This document shows positions 1 through 10,269 of a stretch of 64,000 nucleotides of DNA, one piece after another; position 1 is the stretch's first letter, and each line of letters opens with the position of its first letter. A program made the position numbers and the translations under genes. Below the pieces are notes generated by a model. That model saw only the letters and a program-made list of their open reading frames with translations, had not been told where the DNA came from and made no database searches. Source of the stretch: Argyresthia goedartella (lineage: Eukaryota; Arthropoda; Insecta; Lepidoptera; Argyresthiidae); assembly GCA_949825045.1 (NCBI GenBank), contig OX463835.1, positions 18,493,201 through 18,557,200 on the forward strand. Reading direction: 5' to 3'.

Positions 1-344
1 CGCAGGCGGGCGTAGGCGTTCGAAATTTGAATGTCAGTACTAACTTCACAGACAAACTAGGGACGGCACGCAGGCGGGCGTCGGCGTTCGAAATTTGAAT
101 GTCATAATATGTAGAAAAATCACACATTATGGTCATAATGTGTAATTTATCAGATAAGAAATGAGTTTTTACCAAGTAGTTTAACATTATGCTGATCGTG
201 ACGTGCAGTTTTTGTACGCAGTATCTTTACTGCGTACAAAAACTGCATCATAAACTGTATCATAAACCCTCTTGGGTTTATGATACGTGTGTAGATAAAT
301 AAATAAATAGGTTAATAAATCTAGGTGTTATTTCAAAACGCAAA
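1..344 (+). repeat. DIRS-like element end with 68-bp tandem repeat; dispersed copy at 31123-31345
   Basis: A 36-bp stretch at 1-36 recurs at 69-104 with one change, giving a tandem period of 68 bp that runs off the window edge. The following sequence (about 38-300) is found again, diverged, at 31123-31345. The left copy leads directly into a DIRS-type reverse transcriptase fragment, and the right copy lies upstream of a tyrosine recombinase relic. I infer that both are ends of one YR-retrotransposon family. No gene lies in 1-319. Confidence 0.55.
204..286. repeat. Double-hairpin scar (two adjacent perfect inverted repeats)
   Basis: Two inverted repeats lie next to each other. Arms 204-223 and 228-247 (20 bp, perfect) flank the loop TCTT. 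Arms 257-269 and 274-286 (13 bp, perfect) also flank TCTT. Nine bases (248-256) separate them. The related repeat copy at about 31285-31321 has only left arm + AAGA + right arm, with the same 20/4/13 lengths, so the hairpins are a derived state. The loop TCTT is the reverse complement of the AAGA in the simple copy. Confidence 0.8.
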
Positions 345-641
345 GCTGTGAAAGGACAGTTTATATCCAGGGTGTTTACGGTTCCAAAGCCTGATGGCAA
401 TGTAAGATTAATTTTAAATTTGAAAGATTTGAATAAATTCGTGACTCAGAAACATTTTAAAATTGAAGATATAAGGACTCTATGCAGGCTATTTTCAAAA
501 AATGAATAAATATGCGCAGTAGACTTGAAAGATGCATATTTTTTAATTCCAGTACAGGATAAAAAATATTTAAGATTTAATTTTGCAGGAAACACATTTG
601 AATATAATTGCATGCCATTTGGCCTTTGTACAGCTCCATTC
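320..641 (+). pseudogene. DIRS-like reverse transcriptase fragment
   Basis: Plus-strand translation shows the N-terminal half of a DIRS-type RT. It contains a VPKPDG motif, an ILNLKDLNKF block, a VDLKDAYFLIPV block with the first catalytic Asp region, KYLRFNF, and CMPFGLCTAPF. In this family these form the fingers and palm that copy element RNA into DNA. The frame has a stop (TAA, 505-507), and homology ends abruptly after the APF motif at about 642, where unrelated inverted-repeat DNA begins. The catalytic YxDD box and the rest of the element are missing. Upstream sequence is shared with 31123-31345, which lies near a tyrosine recombinase relic. The family call rests on the motif pattern. 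A Ty3-like RT is less likely because of the KYLRF and FGLCTAP wording. Confidence 0.75.
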
Positions 642-733
642 CGTTATTTTGTTTTACATCATACACATTTGAATATAATTGCATGCCATTTGGCCTTTGT
701 ACAGCTCCATTCCGTTATTTTGTTTTACATCAT
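592..733 (+). repeat. 71-bp tandem duplication across an insertion junction
   Basis: The 71 bp at 592-662 are repeated exactly at 663-733. Each unit contains the last RT codons plus the first 19 bp of the inverted-repeat element. The duplication therefore spans the RT/element junction and happened after that element inserted. Confidence 0.9.
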
Positions 734-928
734 CCAAGCTCAGCAAAAATGTATTGATGCTGTCCACGGAGCCCGCGTAGGTTGGCCTTTCCAACGCATG
801 TGCTGGTTAATTAGAAAACGTACCATTTTCAAATTTCATTATTGACCATATGGCCACCAATGGCATAAACATGTGATGACGTCATTTACATTACATATCA
901 ACTGGACAAATATTACTGCATCCACTAT

Positions 929-1474
929 TGTTCGATTCCAAATCGATATTCGATCGATGGTTTCTGAACGGCCATTTTGAATTTGACGTTAGCTGCCAAC
1001 CTAGCAGTTTTTTGACAACTGACAGACGAAAGCCCTCGCAATGTAAACGCGTTTTGGTTAGGGTATTGAAATTAAATCGCAAGCCATCTGGAATGTATTC
1101 GGGTTTCCCTCAGGATTGTCTATATAGCTGAGTGTGTTGTGGTTCCCCGAACCAGATAAAGTTCGCATTTACGTGGCCGATTGGTTTTTACCACGTAACA
1201 TAACCTGTGTTGGAACACTGTGCTCATTGAAGCTGGCCCGCCAGTCATAGGAGGTTGGCTGAAGAACCTGTCTACCAAGAAGAGCCTAGGGTGCACCCGG
1301 GCCTTGCAGAGAGACAGGAGGTTGACGGGACCGAAGCACAGACCAGGTTAGATCGACCCCAATTACTTCAGCTCGGTGAATCGCCGACGTTCACGCTTCT
1401 TGGCAACTGATCGTTACGCTACCTCGTAGCTGATGGGCCCCTACGAGGTCATTAGGTGCTGAGAAGCCTGAACA
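929..1474 (+). repeat. BEL/Pao 5' LTR (546 bp)
   Basis: TG...CA boundaries, preceded by the TSD ACTAT. It matches 7726-8271 except at three positions: one near 1162 and two near 1272-1276. Confidence 0.95.
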
Positions 1475-1477
1475 CTT

Positions 1478-1495
1478 TGGTAGCAGAGCGTGGTT
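1478..1495 (+). promoter_or_regulatory. Probable tRNA primer-binding site
   Basis: Three bases after the 5' LTR comes TGGTAGCAGAGCGTGGTT. It begins with TGG, as expected for the complement of a tRNA CCA end, and resembles the complement of the initiator-Met tRNA 3' end with two adjacent mismatches. The tRNA identity is inferred from memory of that tRNA. Confidence 0.6.
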
Positions 1496-1978
1496 TCCTG
1501 AGATTTGCAGCCGTCAAGGGCTCCAGGAAGGCACGATTTGGGACTATCAATCTGTAGGTATAGGCGGTTAGGTACTTGGTTGTTCCTATATCCACATAGA
1601 TTGGTAGTATTGTAAGCTATAAGTCTATTGCTGGTAGTAGACAGACAGATATTGAATTGAAATTTGCATTGAATTACCAGTTAGTCAACCAGTTAGTTAA
1701 CATAGGTAGTTACATCTATTGATAGCAGGCTATTACATTGTTTTCAGTTTATAGCAATTTATAACTTGAACTAATATTGACTATCTGTGTGTGTTATAAT
1801 GATAAAGGGAAACTAAATTGTATTTACAGAATTTATGTAGATATAAAACTCGGTTCCTATTGTTTAAGGAAAACAACATTGTTTAAGTTGTGGTTTAGGG
1901 TTCCCTCGTTTGGGTTGTAGACTGGAGGGTCCAATAAAATTGAGTTACTGCAAATTGTGAGTAAGTATCGTTCCGATC
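1496..1978 (+). other. BEL/Pao untranslated leader
   Basis: About 480 bp between the primer site and the gag ATG. No coding sequence is visible. A GAGTAAGTAT string near 1960 resembles a splice donor, but I see no use for it. Confidence 0.6.
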
Positions 1979-3802
1979 ATGTCGTTATCTGAAATCCAGA
2001 AGGGTGTTTCTAAGGAACTCAGATTGTTTTCCTCCGCACACGGTCTGATAGACCGTTTAGATAGGCATGATGTGGTATTGGAGCGGTCTATGGACGTTAA
2101 GGAACGTTACAATAGGGTGCTCGAATTGTCTGCGCAGGCGGAATCAGTTGATGGTTGCGCACCTGACAGGCTGTCACGGTTGCTAGGGGATGTCGACCAA
2201 TGTATGGAGATGGCAGCTGCTATCACGCAGAAGGCTGCGGACATACGTAGACAGCGCGAGTCCAGCCATGGTGGTGACATTGAAGCACCTCTGCCGCTTC
2301 AGGGTTCGGGGTCCAGGTTACCTGCCATAACTATGCCTACTTTTGACGGAGTGTCCGGTGAATGGATGAGCTTCATCAATCTATTCGACAGTTTGGTGCA
2401 CATGCGATCGGACATTACCAAGTCTGTCAAGATGGCTCAGCTGGTGGCAGCATTGAGGGGTGAGCCTAGGGAGCTGGTCGCTCATTTGACAGTTACGGAG
2501 GGTAACTATGAAACGGCCAGGCAATTGTTGGTCAGACGTTACCACAACAAACGGAGGTTGGCCGATGCCCAACTGAACCGTTTGTTTAGCATCCCGGTTG
2601 TGAACAAGGTCGGGGCCATACAGACGGAGGTTTTGAACCCATTGTTGTCCGTCACCAAGGCTCTAGAGAATCTTGGACTTCCGGTTGGTGAATGGTCGTA
2701 CCTACTGTTGTACATTGTACTTTCCCGCCTACCCGCTGACGTGCAGACTCGTTTCGAACAGTCTCACGGGAGGTCGGCCGAGGACCTGCCCGCCTTCTCC
2801 GACTTGGTCGGATTCTTGGAAGAGGAGGCTCGACGGGCAGAGAATTTGGGGTTGACGGTCACCCATCCTTCGGAGCCACAGAGAGCTGCCGGGAGCGCTG
2901 TGAGTAGGGGCCCTCCGACGAGGAAGGACCGCACCAACCGGCAGTCGTATGGGACTGTGAGCGAATTGACCCCACATGGTGAGACCTGCCCATGTTGTAG
3001 GCAGATTGGCCATGCTGTGGCCAATTGCAATAAGTTCGGGGAACTTAGGGTTCAGGGACGGCGCCGGATGGCCAAGCAGCGGAGCTGGTGTTTCCTGTGC
3101 CTCGGGCCACACATGGCTAGGGACTGCACGCGCACAAAAATGTGCGGATATTGTGGTGGGGCCCACAACAATCTGTTGTGCATGAACCGGTCCGGCCAAC
3201 AGCCTCCACAGGGCCGTACCCAGGGTGACACGGCATGGGGCCCTGAGAATTCGTTTGCGACTCGGAGCGCAACTCAGGGGCCAACGTCCCCACGTGCACA
3301 GGGCAGTACCAGGGTGCAGGGCCGCACTCAGGACCATTACATGGGGGGCCCTCAGAATTCGTTTGCGACTCGGAGCGCAACTCAGGGGCCAACGTCCCCA
3401 CGTGCACAGGGCAGTACCAGGGTGCAGGGCCGCACTCAGGACTATTACATGGGGGGCCCTGAGTTTTCGGTTGCGACTCAGCATCCGACCCAGCGGGACA
3501 TTGAGTGTGTTGAGCAGGCCGTAACGGGCGGGTGGCATGGGACACCTTCGAGCTATGCGGGTGCGGTTCGGACGCCGCCTCAGTTGTCGCCCCGCTCGTC
3601 GCCTCGTCCTCGTCGGTCACATGTGATGTCCCCCCCGCTTATGGAGCGGCCACGGTTGAATTCACGCCCACCCCCCTTTACGGGGAATCGTAGATTGGGA
3701 ATGGAACCGGCGCGTGGGCCTTTTGTACAATGGGACCCTCTGGCGTATAGCTGCATACCTGATCGGTTACAGGCACAGTGGGGCCCCGGGGGTCCTCGCT
3801 AG
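1979..3802 (+). CDS. gag: BEL/Pao Gag polyprotein (607 aa)
   Basis: Gag packages element RNA into cytoplasmic virus-like particles. The N-terminal third is helical. A Pao-type gag domain (DUF1759-like) follows at roughly residues 115-290, with a PTFDG...W...F start and a GNYETARQLLVRRY block. Three zinc knuckles follow: CPCC-x4-H-x4-C at residue 337, CFLC-x3-H-x4-C at 371 and CGYC-x3-H-x4-C at 389. The C-terminal tail is Pro/Arg/Gln-rich and carries two copies of a 36-residue repeat. The start is a clear ATG after the leader. The frame ends at TAG 3800-3802, but the same frame continues into protease and pol, so the stop is either a readthrough site or a recent mutation. Confidence 0.93.
   Translation: MSLSEIQKGVSKELRLFSSAHGLIDRLDRHDVVLERSMDVKERYNRVLELSAQAESVDGCAPDRLSRLLGDVDQCMEMAAAITQKAADIRRQRESSHGGDIEAPLPLQGSGSRLPAITMPTFDGVSGEWMSFINLFDSLVHMRSDITKSVKMAQLVAALRGEPRELVAHLTVTEGNYETARQLLVRRYHNKRRLADAQLNRLFSIPVVNKVGAIQTEVLNPLLSVTKALENLGLPVGEWSYLLLYIVLSRLPADVQTRFEQSHGRSAEDLPAFSDLVGFLEEEARRAENLGLTVTHPSEPQRAAGSAVSRGPPTRKDRTNRQSYGTVSELTPHGETCPCCRQIGHAVANCNKFGELRVQGRRRMAKQRSWCFLCLGPHMARDCTRTKMCGYCGGAHNNLLCMNRSGQQPPQGRTQGDTAWGPENSFATRSATQGPTSPRAQGSTRVQGRTQDHYMGGPQNSFATRSATQGPTSPRAQGSTRVQGRTQDYYMGGPEFSVATQHPTQRDIECVEQAVTGGWHGTPSSYAGAVRTPPQLSPRSSPRPRRSHVMSPPLMERPRLNSRPPPFTGNRRLGMEPARGPFVQWDPLAYSCIPDRLQAQWGPGGPR
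3241..3464 (+). repeat. In-frame 108-bp tandem repeat in gag
   Basis: The unit starting CCCTGAG at 3241 recurs at 3349 with few changes, and a third partial copy starts at 3457. The period is 108 bp (36 codons), so the frame is kept. It encodes a Gly/Thr/Gln/Arg-rich spacer after the zinc knuckles. Confidence 0.9.
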
Positions 3803-6800
3803 GAATTTGCGGCCCAACCATTGGTTGCCCCCCAACCGGAGACGGTGGTGTTACCGATCGCCTCTGTGCTTGTTTGGGATTTGGCGGGCAACCCAACATA
3901 CGTTCGCGCCCTATTAGATTCTGGAGCTCAGGGCTGCATTGTATCGAATGATTTAGCAAAATGGTTGGGCCTCAAGGTAAATAGGTATAATAAATCAATA
4001 CGGGGCGTGGGGAATGTTACGGTTACGAATGTAGTTGGTCAATCGGTGATCACGTTCTCTCCACGTTAAGACATTTTGACAAAAACATCCGTGCAAGCTT
4101 TAGTAATGACGCATGTCATGGGCAGACACCCCTTGGTGAAGTTGAATCCGGCCGTTCGATTCCTGACATCAGGACTCAAGTTGGCGGATCCCGATTTTGA
4201 CACTCCAGCCCCGGTCGACCTGCTACTGGGAGCAGACGTTCTGGGTAGGTTTCTGTTGTCGGATCGGCGAGTTCTTCAGCCGGACGGGTTGATTGCTGTG
4301 GATACTAAGTTTGGTCACGTGATCATGGGTCCGGCATTGCCAATGGTTAGGCCTGCCGAGTCAGATGGCATACTTATTGGCTCAGCGTTGTCAGACGTTA
4401 TCCAACGTTTCTGGGAGATAGAGGAACCTCCCACCGTTCGTCGAGTCGACGCAGACGAAGAAGAGTGCGAGTTGTTTTACCAGAATAGTACTGGTCGCCT
4501 TCGTTCTGGTCGTTTTGTAACTCGACTGCCTTTCAGGGCCGATCGACCGCCACTAGGAGAATCTAGGAAGATGGCTGAGACGAGATTGATGTCGATGGAG
4601 CGTAGGATGACAAGGGACGCCGTATTTAAACAAAAATATGTTGATTTCATGAGGGAGTATGAGTCGTTAGGACACATGTCGGTATCGGGTGTGGACTGGA
4701 GATCTGAGGATCATTGTTTCCTTCCACACCATGCCGTCCTACGAACCCCTACCGGCAAGATTCGAGTTGTTTTTGATGGGTCAGCACCTACCTCGAACGG
4801 GATGTCCCTGAATCAGTGTCTACATTCGGGACCCAAGTTGAGTCGTGATATTTCGGATATTCTCACGAGCTTTCGGAGGCACCAGATTGTATTTGTCGCA
4901 GACATTCGGATGATTTTTAGGCAAACGGTAATTCATCCGGCTGACAGAAGGTATCAGTTGATACTGTGGCGTGAGTCCACGGCCGAGCCAGTCAAGGTCT
5001 ATGAGTTAAACACGAACACGTATGGGTTACGGTCTAGCCCGTATTTGGCGATGCGTACCCTGCGGGAGTTGGCGTCGCGTGACCGTGTGAGCTATCCTAG
5101 AGCCGCCGCTATCCTGGAGCAAGATTTGTACGTCGATGACGTCTGCACAGGGGCAGCCAGTGTAGAGGAAGCTCTGGACCGACGTGACGAGCTCATTCAA
5201 TTGCTTGAACGAGGCGGCTATGAACTACGCAAGTGGATGTCCAACTCCCCTGAGTTGATGGCTGGTCTCCCAGATGAGTTTCAACAAGACCCGCACGTTT
5301 TTGAGAATCCTGACAACCCTAACATGTTGTCAGTGCTTGGAATTCAGTACCGGCCCGTCCATGATGAGTTTACCTATCGGGTGGTTTTAGAAACACCGAA
5401 GGCCTGGATGAAGCGGTCAGTACTGTCAACGATTGCGAGAACGTTCGACCCGAATGGATGGATTTCTCCAGTCACCTTTGCTCTCAAATGTTTTATGCAA
5501 AGGCTATGGGCGGCTCAGTTGACCTGGGACACCCACCTCTCAGGTGATTTGTTGACTGATTGGACGCGAATGTTCACCTCGCTATCGGACATAAATAATG
5601 TATCGCTGCCGAGGAAATTGGTCCCTGCTGGGGATTACAGGGCAACCCTTCACGGGTTTTGTGATGCCTCTGAACGAGGGTTTGCGGCAGCGGTTTATTT
5701 GCGAACCGTCACCTCCACCGGGGAGGTCGACGTGCGTTTGGTTTTGGCAAAAAGCAAGGTAGCGCCTATTCGGACAAGGATGACGATTCCAAGACTGGAA
5801 CTGTCCGGGGCTGCTCTTTTGACCAAACTTTTGAACCACACTCTAACAGTGTTGCGTGGGTCAGTGGTTTTGGAGGATACGGTGTACGCGTGGACGGACA
5901 GCCAGATTGTTTTGTGCTGGCTGAAGGCTTCGGTCCATAACTTAGAGGTTTTTGTTGCGAACCGTGTCTCCCAGATTGTGTCGTCTGAGGTCCCACTGAC
6001 CTGGAGACATGTACCAGGAGAATTGAACCCGTCTGATTGTGCATCCAGGGGATGTCGGGCTCCTGAACTCGTTAGACACCATTTGTGGTGGGGACCACCC
6101 TGGCTTGCCAAGAGAGAATCGGACTGGCCCCACAGCCATGTAGTAGTATCTTCGGATCATGGCCCCAGAGCGGCCGTGCATGTTACCCAGAAGGCTGAGG
6201 ACCCTGACGCCGGGTTTCTGCTGGACCGGTATAGCTCACTTGACAAGTTGATAAACGTGTCCACTTGGATTAGGAGATTCGCTCGAAATTGTCGTACTCC
6301 TCGCGATCAGCGAACGTTGAACCCTATTCTGACTCCGGCAGAGCGAAACGAGTCGCTATTGAATTTGGTCCGGTTGGTACAGTCCTCGAAGTTTGGGGCA
6401 GAATTGGAGATTATACGAAGTGGACGTTCGAAATTGAAGGGAGCCGTCGCGCGTCTCAACCCCTTTGTTGATTCGACCGGGTTACTTCGGGTAGGAGGGA
6501 GATTGCGCAATGCGAATCTGTCGTATTCGGCTCTTCACCCACTTCTGCTCCCCAAGGGGGGACAGTTAGTTGAATTGCTGGTGACTGATCGTCATATTAA
6601 AAACGCGCATGCCGGCTGTAACGCGTTGTTGGCCACGCTCCAGCGGAAGTTTTGGATCTTATCTGCCCGCCGTGTCATACGGAACATCGTGTTTCGGTGC
6701 ATGCCTTGTTATCGACTTAAGGCTGCCACGATGCAACCTCTCATGGGGGACTTGCCCCCTGATCGTGTGAATGAGGTCAGACCGTTTTCAGGTGTTGGTA

Positions 6801-7693
6801 CGGATTTTGCAGGACCGTTTATGGTGAAGAGTTCACGATTGCGTACCGCTAGGCAATACAAGGCGTACCTATGTGTGTTTGTTTGTTTATCCACCAAGGC
6901 GGTACATCTCGAGCTCGTTGCTGATCTCTCGACAGAGGCTTTCATTGCTTGTTTGGATAGGTTTGTTTCTCGAAGGGGACTTCCAACTTTGATCCGCTCT
7001 GATAACGGCACTAACTACATCGGTGCGGAACGATACTTAAGAGAGATAGTCAACTTTTTGAATGTAAATAAAGTGGATATTGGAACGGCCCTCTCCCGTC
7101 GGGGTATACAGTGGACCTTCAGCCCACCGATTTGCCCCCACTGGGGTGGGATTTTTGAGGCCGTAGTTAAGTCAGCTAAGACGCACTTGGGGCGTATAGT
7201 AGGTCAGACCGCGCTGACTTTTGAGGAGCTCGCGACATTGTTTTGTAAGATCGAGGCCGTTCTCAATTCGCGACCGTTGTGTCCGCTCAGCTCGGATCCA
7301 AATGACCTGGAGGCTCTGGCCCCAGGCCATTTCTTGATAGGACAGCCACTTAACGCGTTGCCCGAGCACCCCTTCGAGGGAGTGAAATTGTATCGGTTGT
7401 CAAGGTATCAGATGTTGCAGCAGTTTACTCAGAATTTCTGGAAGCGTTGGCCGCTCGAGTATCTGCATATCTTACAACAGCGCCTTAAGTGGACTGACAA
7501 AACTAGCCCCTCTAGTGCTGGTGACCTCGTTCTGGTTAAGGATGCTAACCTACCGCCACTACGTTGGCGCAGGGGGCGCATTGTTAACTTGTTCCCTGGC
7601 AAGGACGGGACCCCCCGGTCTGCAGAGGTTCTAGTAGGAGGCTCGGTTCTAAAACGAGCGGTAGCAACGTTGTCTCGGCTGCCCGTAGATTAG
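3803..7693 (+). CDS. pol: BEL/Pao Pol: protease, RT, RNase H, integrase (one internal stop)
   Basis: This is in the same frame as gag. The protease has LDSGA at about 3920, the retropepsin active site. A TAA at 4067-4069 interrupts the frame soon after, and the frame is then open for 1,205 codons to the TAG at 7691. Counting from 4076, YVDD lies near residue 352 (RT), and a GFCDAS block plus a TDSQIV block mark RNase H. An H-x4-H/C-x2-C zinc motif precedes the integrase core with D910, D976 and E1028. The C-terminal DUF5641-like block carries LVLVKDANLPPLRWRRGRI. The zinc motif and catalytic DDE all look intact. The TAA would block Pol unless suppressed. Given the near-identical LTRs, the copy may be mobilised by relatives. 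Confidence 0.92.
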
Positions 7694-7725
7694 GGGACAG
7701 GTGGGTGCCTGTTCGGGCGGGTGAT

Positions 7726-8271
7726 TGTTCGATTCCAAATCGATATTCGATCGATGGTTTCTGAACGGCCATTTTGAATTTGACGTTAGCTGCCAACCTA
7801 GCAGTTTTTTGACAACTGACAGACGAAAGCCCTCGCAATGTAAACGCGTTTTGGTTAGGGTATTGAAATTAAATCGCAAGCCATCTGGAATGTATTCGGG
7901 TTTCCCTCAGGATTGTCTATATAGCTGAGTGTGTTGTGGTTCCCCGAACCAGATAAAGCTCGCATTTACGTGGCCGATTGGTTTTTACCACGTAACATAA
8001 CCTGTGTTGGAACACTGTGCTCATTGAAGCTGGCCCGCCAGTCATAGGAGGTTGGCTGAAGAACCTGTTTACTAAGAAGAGCCTAGGGTGCACCCGGGCC
8101 TTGCAGAGAGACAGGAGGTTGACGGGACCGAAGCACAGACCAGGTTAGATCGACCCCAATTACTTCAGCTCGGTGAATCGCCGACGTTCACGCTTCTTGG
8201 CAACTGATCGTTACGCTACCTCGTAGCTGATGGGCCCCTACGAGGTCATTAGGTGCTGAGAAGCCTGAACA
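7726..8271 (+). repeat. BEL/Pao 3' LTR (546 bp)
   Basis: Starts TGTTCG and ends GAACA, followed by the TSD ACTAT (8272-8276). A G-rich stretch lies at 7691-7721, but no textbook polypurine tract directly abuts the LTR. Confidence 0.95.
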
Positions 8272-8775
8272 ACTATCATACCGTATGCAAGTTTAAGTGC
8301 AGGTTTGAATAGGTTTTATTTAAATCGGCTAAGTGTGAACTGATTTCCAAAAAAAATCATAACTTCATTATTTTTTATTTTTTGAAAAAAAAAAGTACAC
8401 GTATCTTATATGTTTCTATAGCATAAAAATATAAAAATGGCAAAAAATGACATTTTTTTTAATCGTATTTTTTTTCAATTTTCTTCAAAACATTCTAACT
8501 TTTCAATAATGTTTTTTCAAATTATCCAAAATAAAGTCAATACGCGTGTTTATATATTTGTCCAGTTGATATGTAATGTAAATGACGTCGTCACATGTTT
8601 ATGCCATTATTGGCCATATGGTCAATAATGAGATTTGAAAATGGAACGTTTTCTAATTAACCAGCATATGCGTTGGAAAGGCCAACCCACGCGGGCTCCG
8701 TGGACAGCAGCAATACCTCTTTGCTGAGCTTGGATGATGTAAAACAAAATAATCAAAAGTGAACCGGTAAAATTC

Positions 8776-8953
8776 GGTAGTATGGTGGTACGTGCAATAG
8801 GCTAGATGGTAGAGTTAACTACAACATAATGTACGTAGCGCTGTGTTAGCAATAAGGTAAGTATCTAAGTACACGCATGTTCAATAAACGGACTTCTACT
8901 ACCAACAACTATCGTATCATTTATCCTTTATTACATGGCGACCTTTCCAGGAT
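8776..8953 (+). repeat. Short LTR (160 bp) with primer-binding site, different LTR family
   Basis: 8776-8935 matches 22355-22514 over 160 bp with about nine differences. It ends TTATTACA and is followed at once by TGGCGACCTTTCC, a TGG-starting primer-site candidate of the kind complementary to tRNA-Arg. Inside are a TATA-like box and AATAAA, as expected of an LTR promoter and poly(A) signal. This is the 5' end of an element whose body is mostly gone. Confidence 0.75.
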
Positions 8954-9439
8954 CTCCCCAGGGGAAGGGGGAGATCTACGGCCGTTATATATATATATAA
9001 AATATTCATTAATGAAGCCTCACAAAGACCAACCGCGTACTGTTCGGGAAGGCACGAGAGCTGCAGAAAAACCATAAGTGGCGGTTTGTATGGACCCCAA
9101 GAAGGACGCATCCTCGCCCGACGCGAGCAAAACTCACCAATTCTATAACTGCGCGTTGAGTTTTTCGGTAGAAAAATATTTGTAGGAACTTCCATATCCA
9201 TTGATTCTATTACGGAAATAGTAATGATGTTACTTGCATGCTTGTGTTACTTGTGTATGACTATAAATCTGTATAAATCTATAAAAAATCAACATGTTAT
9301 GAGCCCTATAATCAATCTATCTCAACCATTAACCAAAATAACACAGTCAATATTTAGTTACCTATACATATCAAACGGCAAACAAACACTTTCTCAATAT
9401 ATGGTAAATTCTAACACAGTGCCCAAAAGGCAAAAATAA
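8954..9439 (+). other. Remnant of LTR-element leader plus unassigned DNA
   Basis: Contains a (TA)n run near 8986 and an ATG at 9087 opening a short frame (MDPKKDASSPD...) that stops within about 30 codons. A 71-codon frame at 9224-9439 may be the decayed beginning of the adjoining LINE ORF2, but I cannot support it further. Confidence 0.35.
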
Positions 9440-9620
9440 GAACATACTTTTAAAGTTTGGTCTTATAAATTTGAGATCTCTTAACAAATGAGAGGATGAG
9501 CTGAGGATTCTTATGGAGAATCATAAACCCAACTTGTTAGATTTAAATGAAACTTGGATAAAGGACGGCCAGGAAATCTATGCACCTAAAATACAGGGTT
9601 ATGCTTTGCATCTCGCACCC
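9440..9620 (+). pseudogene. LINE ORF2 endonuclease, N-terminal fragment
   Basis: Translation gives KFGLINLRSLNK, then a stop (TGA), EDELRILMENHKPNLLDLNETWI and ...YAPKIQGYALHLAP. This matches the start of an APE-type LINE endonuclease, which nicks target DNA for target-primed reverse transcription. The NETW block carries the usual catalytic Glu. One in-frame stop is present. The frame is cut at 9620 by the T-rich tail of a minus-strand insertion and resumes at 13464 with a Gly-Gly-Gly-Val-rich stretch typical of the same domain. Confidence 0.75.
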
Positions 9621-10269
9621 ATTTTTTTTTTTTTTCATTTCATTTATTGCCATAAATTACAGTTGTTATAGGTACAGATGGTCGTACAACTTAAAACTTA
9701 GTTCCATGTAATTTTACTCAGCGAGTGTAGCATACAATTTGATTAAAGACACAATAACTATAATATATCATGCATAACATATAGGATTAGCAATAAATAT
9801 TCAATACAATGTCACAGGGCTCGAGATCAATGAATTAAATTACATTAAATCGAATTAAAATTTGACTAAAATTAATTTAAGTAAAAAACAAGTTAGAATT
9901 AAATAAAAAATAATAAGAGGTAAATAATCGTCATATATGTCACTCACTAATAGAATATGTCACTATACAATAATTGGTCAATACAATTATATTATAATAC
10001 GCAAGGCAAACAGGATAAAATAAACAGCCGCCACAATCCTATTCGCTAATTATTCTTAAAATTATAAAACTCGTCCAAATTATAGGGCGACACAGTTAAC
10101 AAATAGTCTTTTAGACCTGTGATGAACCCTTTTCCAGTTAGTATTTTAATACTTAAGGGTAGGCTGTTGTACACTTTGATGGCAGTCAACTTTGTAGCAC
10201 GTGTATAGGAAGCTGTTCGACAATGTGGGACCTCTAAGTAGCCCTTGTTTCTTTCATTTAGTCTTTCAC

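Larger units (their letters stand above)
929..8271 (+). mobile_element. BEL/Pao LTR retrotransposon, full length, young
   Basis: The element has two 546-bp LTRs with 3 differences between them (about 0.5%), starting TGTTCG and ending GAACA. A perfect 5-bp target duplication ACTAT lies at 924-928 and 8272-8276. The internal region holds a leader, gag and a protease-RT-RNase H-integrase frame in BEL/Pao order. Gag and pol share one frame, interrupted by TAG at 3800-3802 and TAA at 4067-4069. Near-identical LTRs imply recent insertion. Confidence 0.95.
715..8752. mobile_element. Small inverted-repeat (MITE-like) element, split by a BEL/Pao insertion
   Basis: The outer arms 715-913 and 8554-8752 are about 199 bp long, in inverted orientation and roughly 90-95% identical by eye. 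Both start with TTATTTTGTTTTACATC at the outside. Without the BEL/Pao insertion (929-8271 plus one TSD copy) the element is about 690 bp. The inner part, 8277-8553, is AT-rich with A and T runs and no coding sequence. I see no clear target duplication, so the superfamily is unknown. It sits in the DIRS-like RT fragment on its left. Confidence 0.7.

Noticed and set aside
2729..3538. 269-codon open frame antisense to BEL gag
   Set aside because: Shadow of the GC-rich repeated gag region; no motifs, and its repeats mirror the 108-bp gag repeat.
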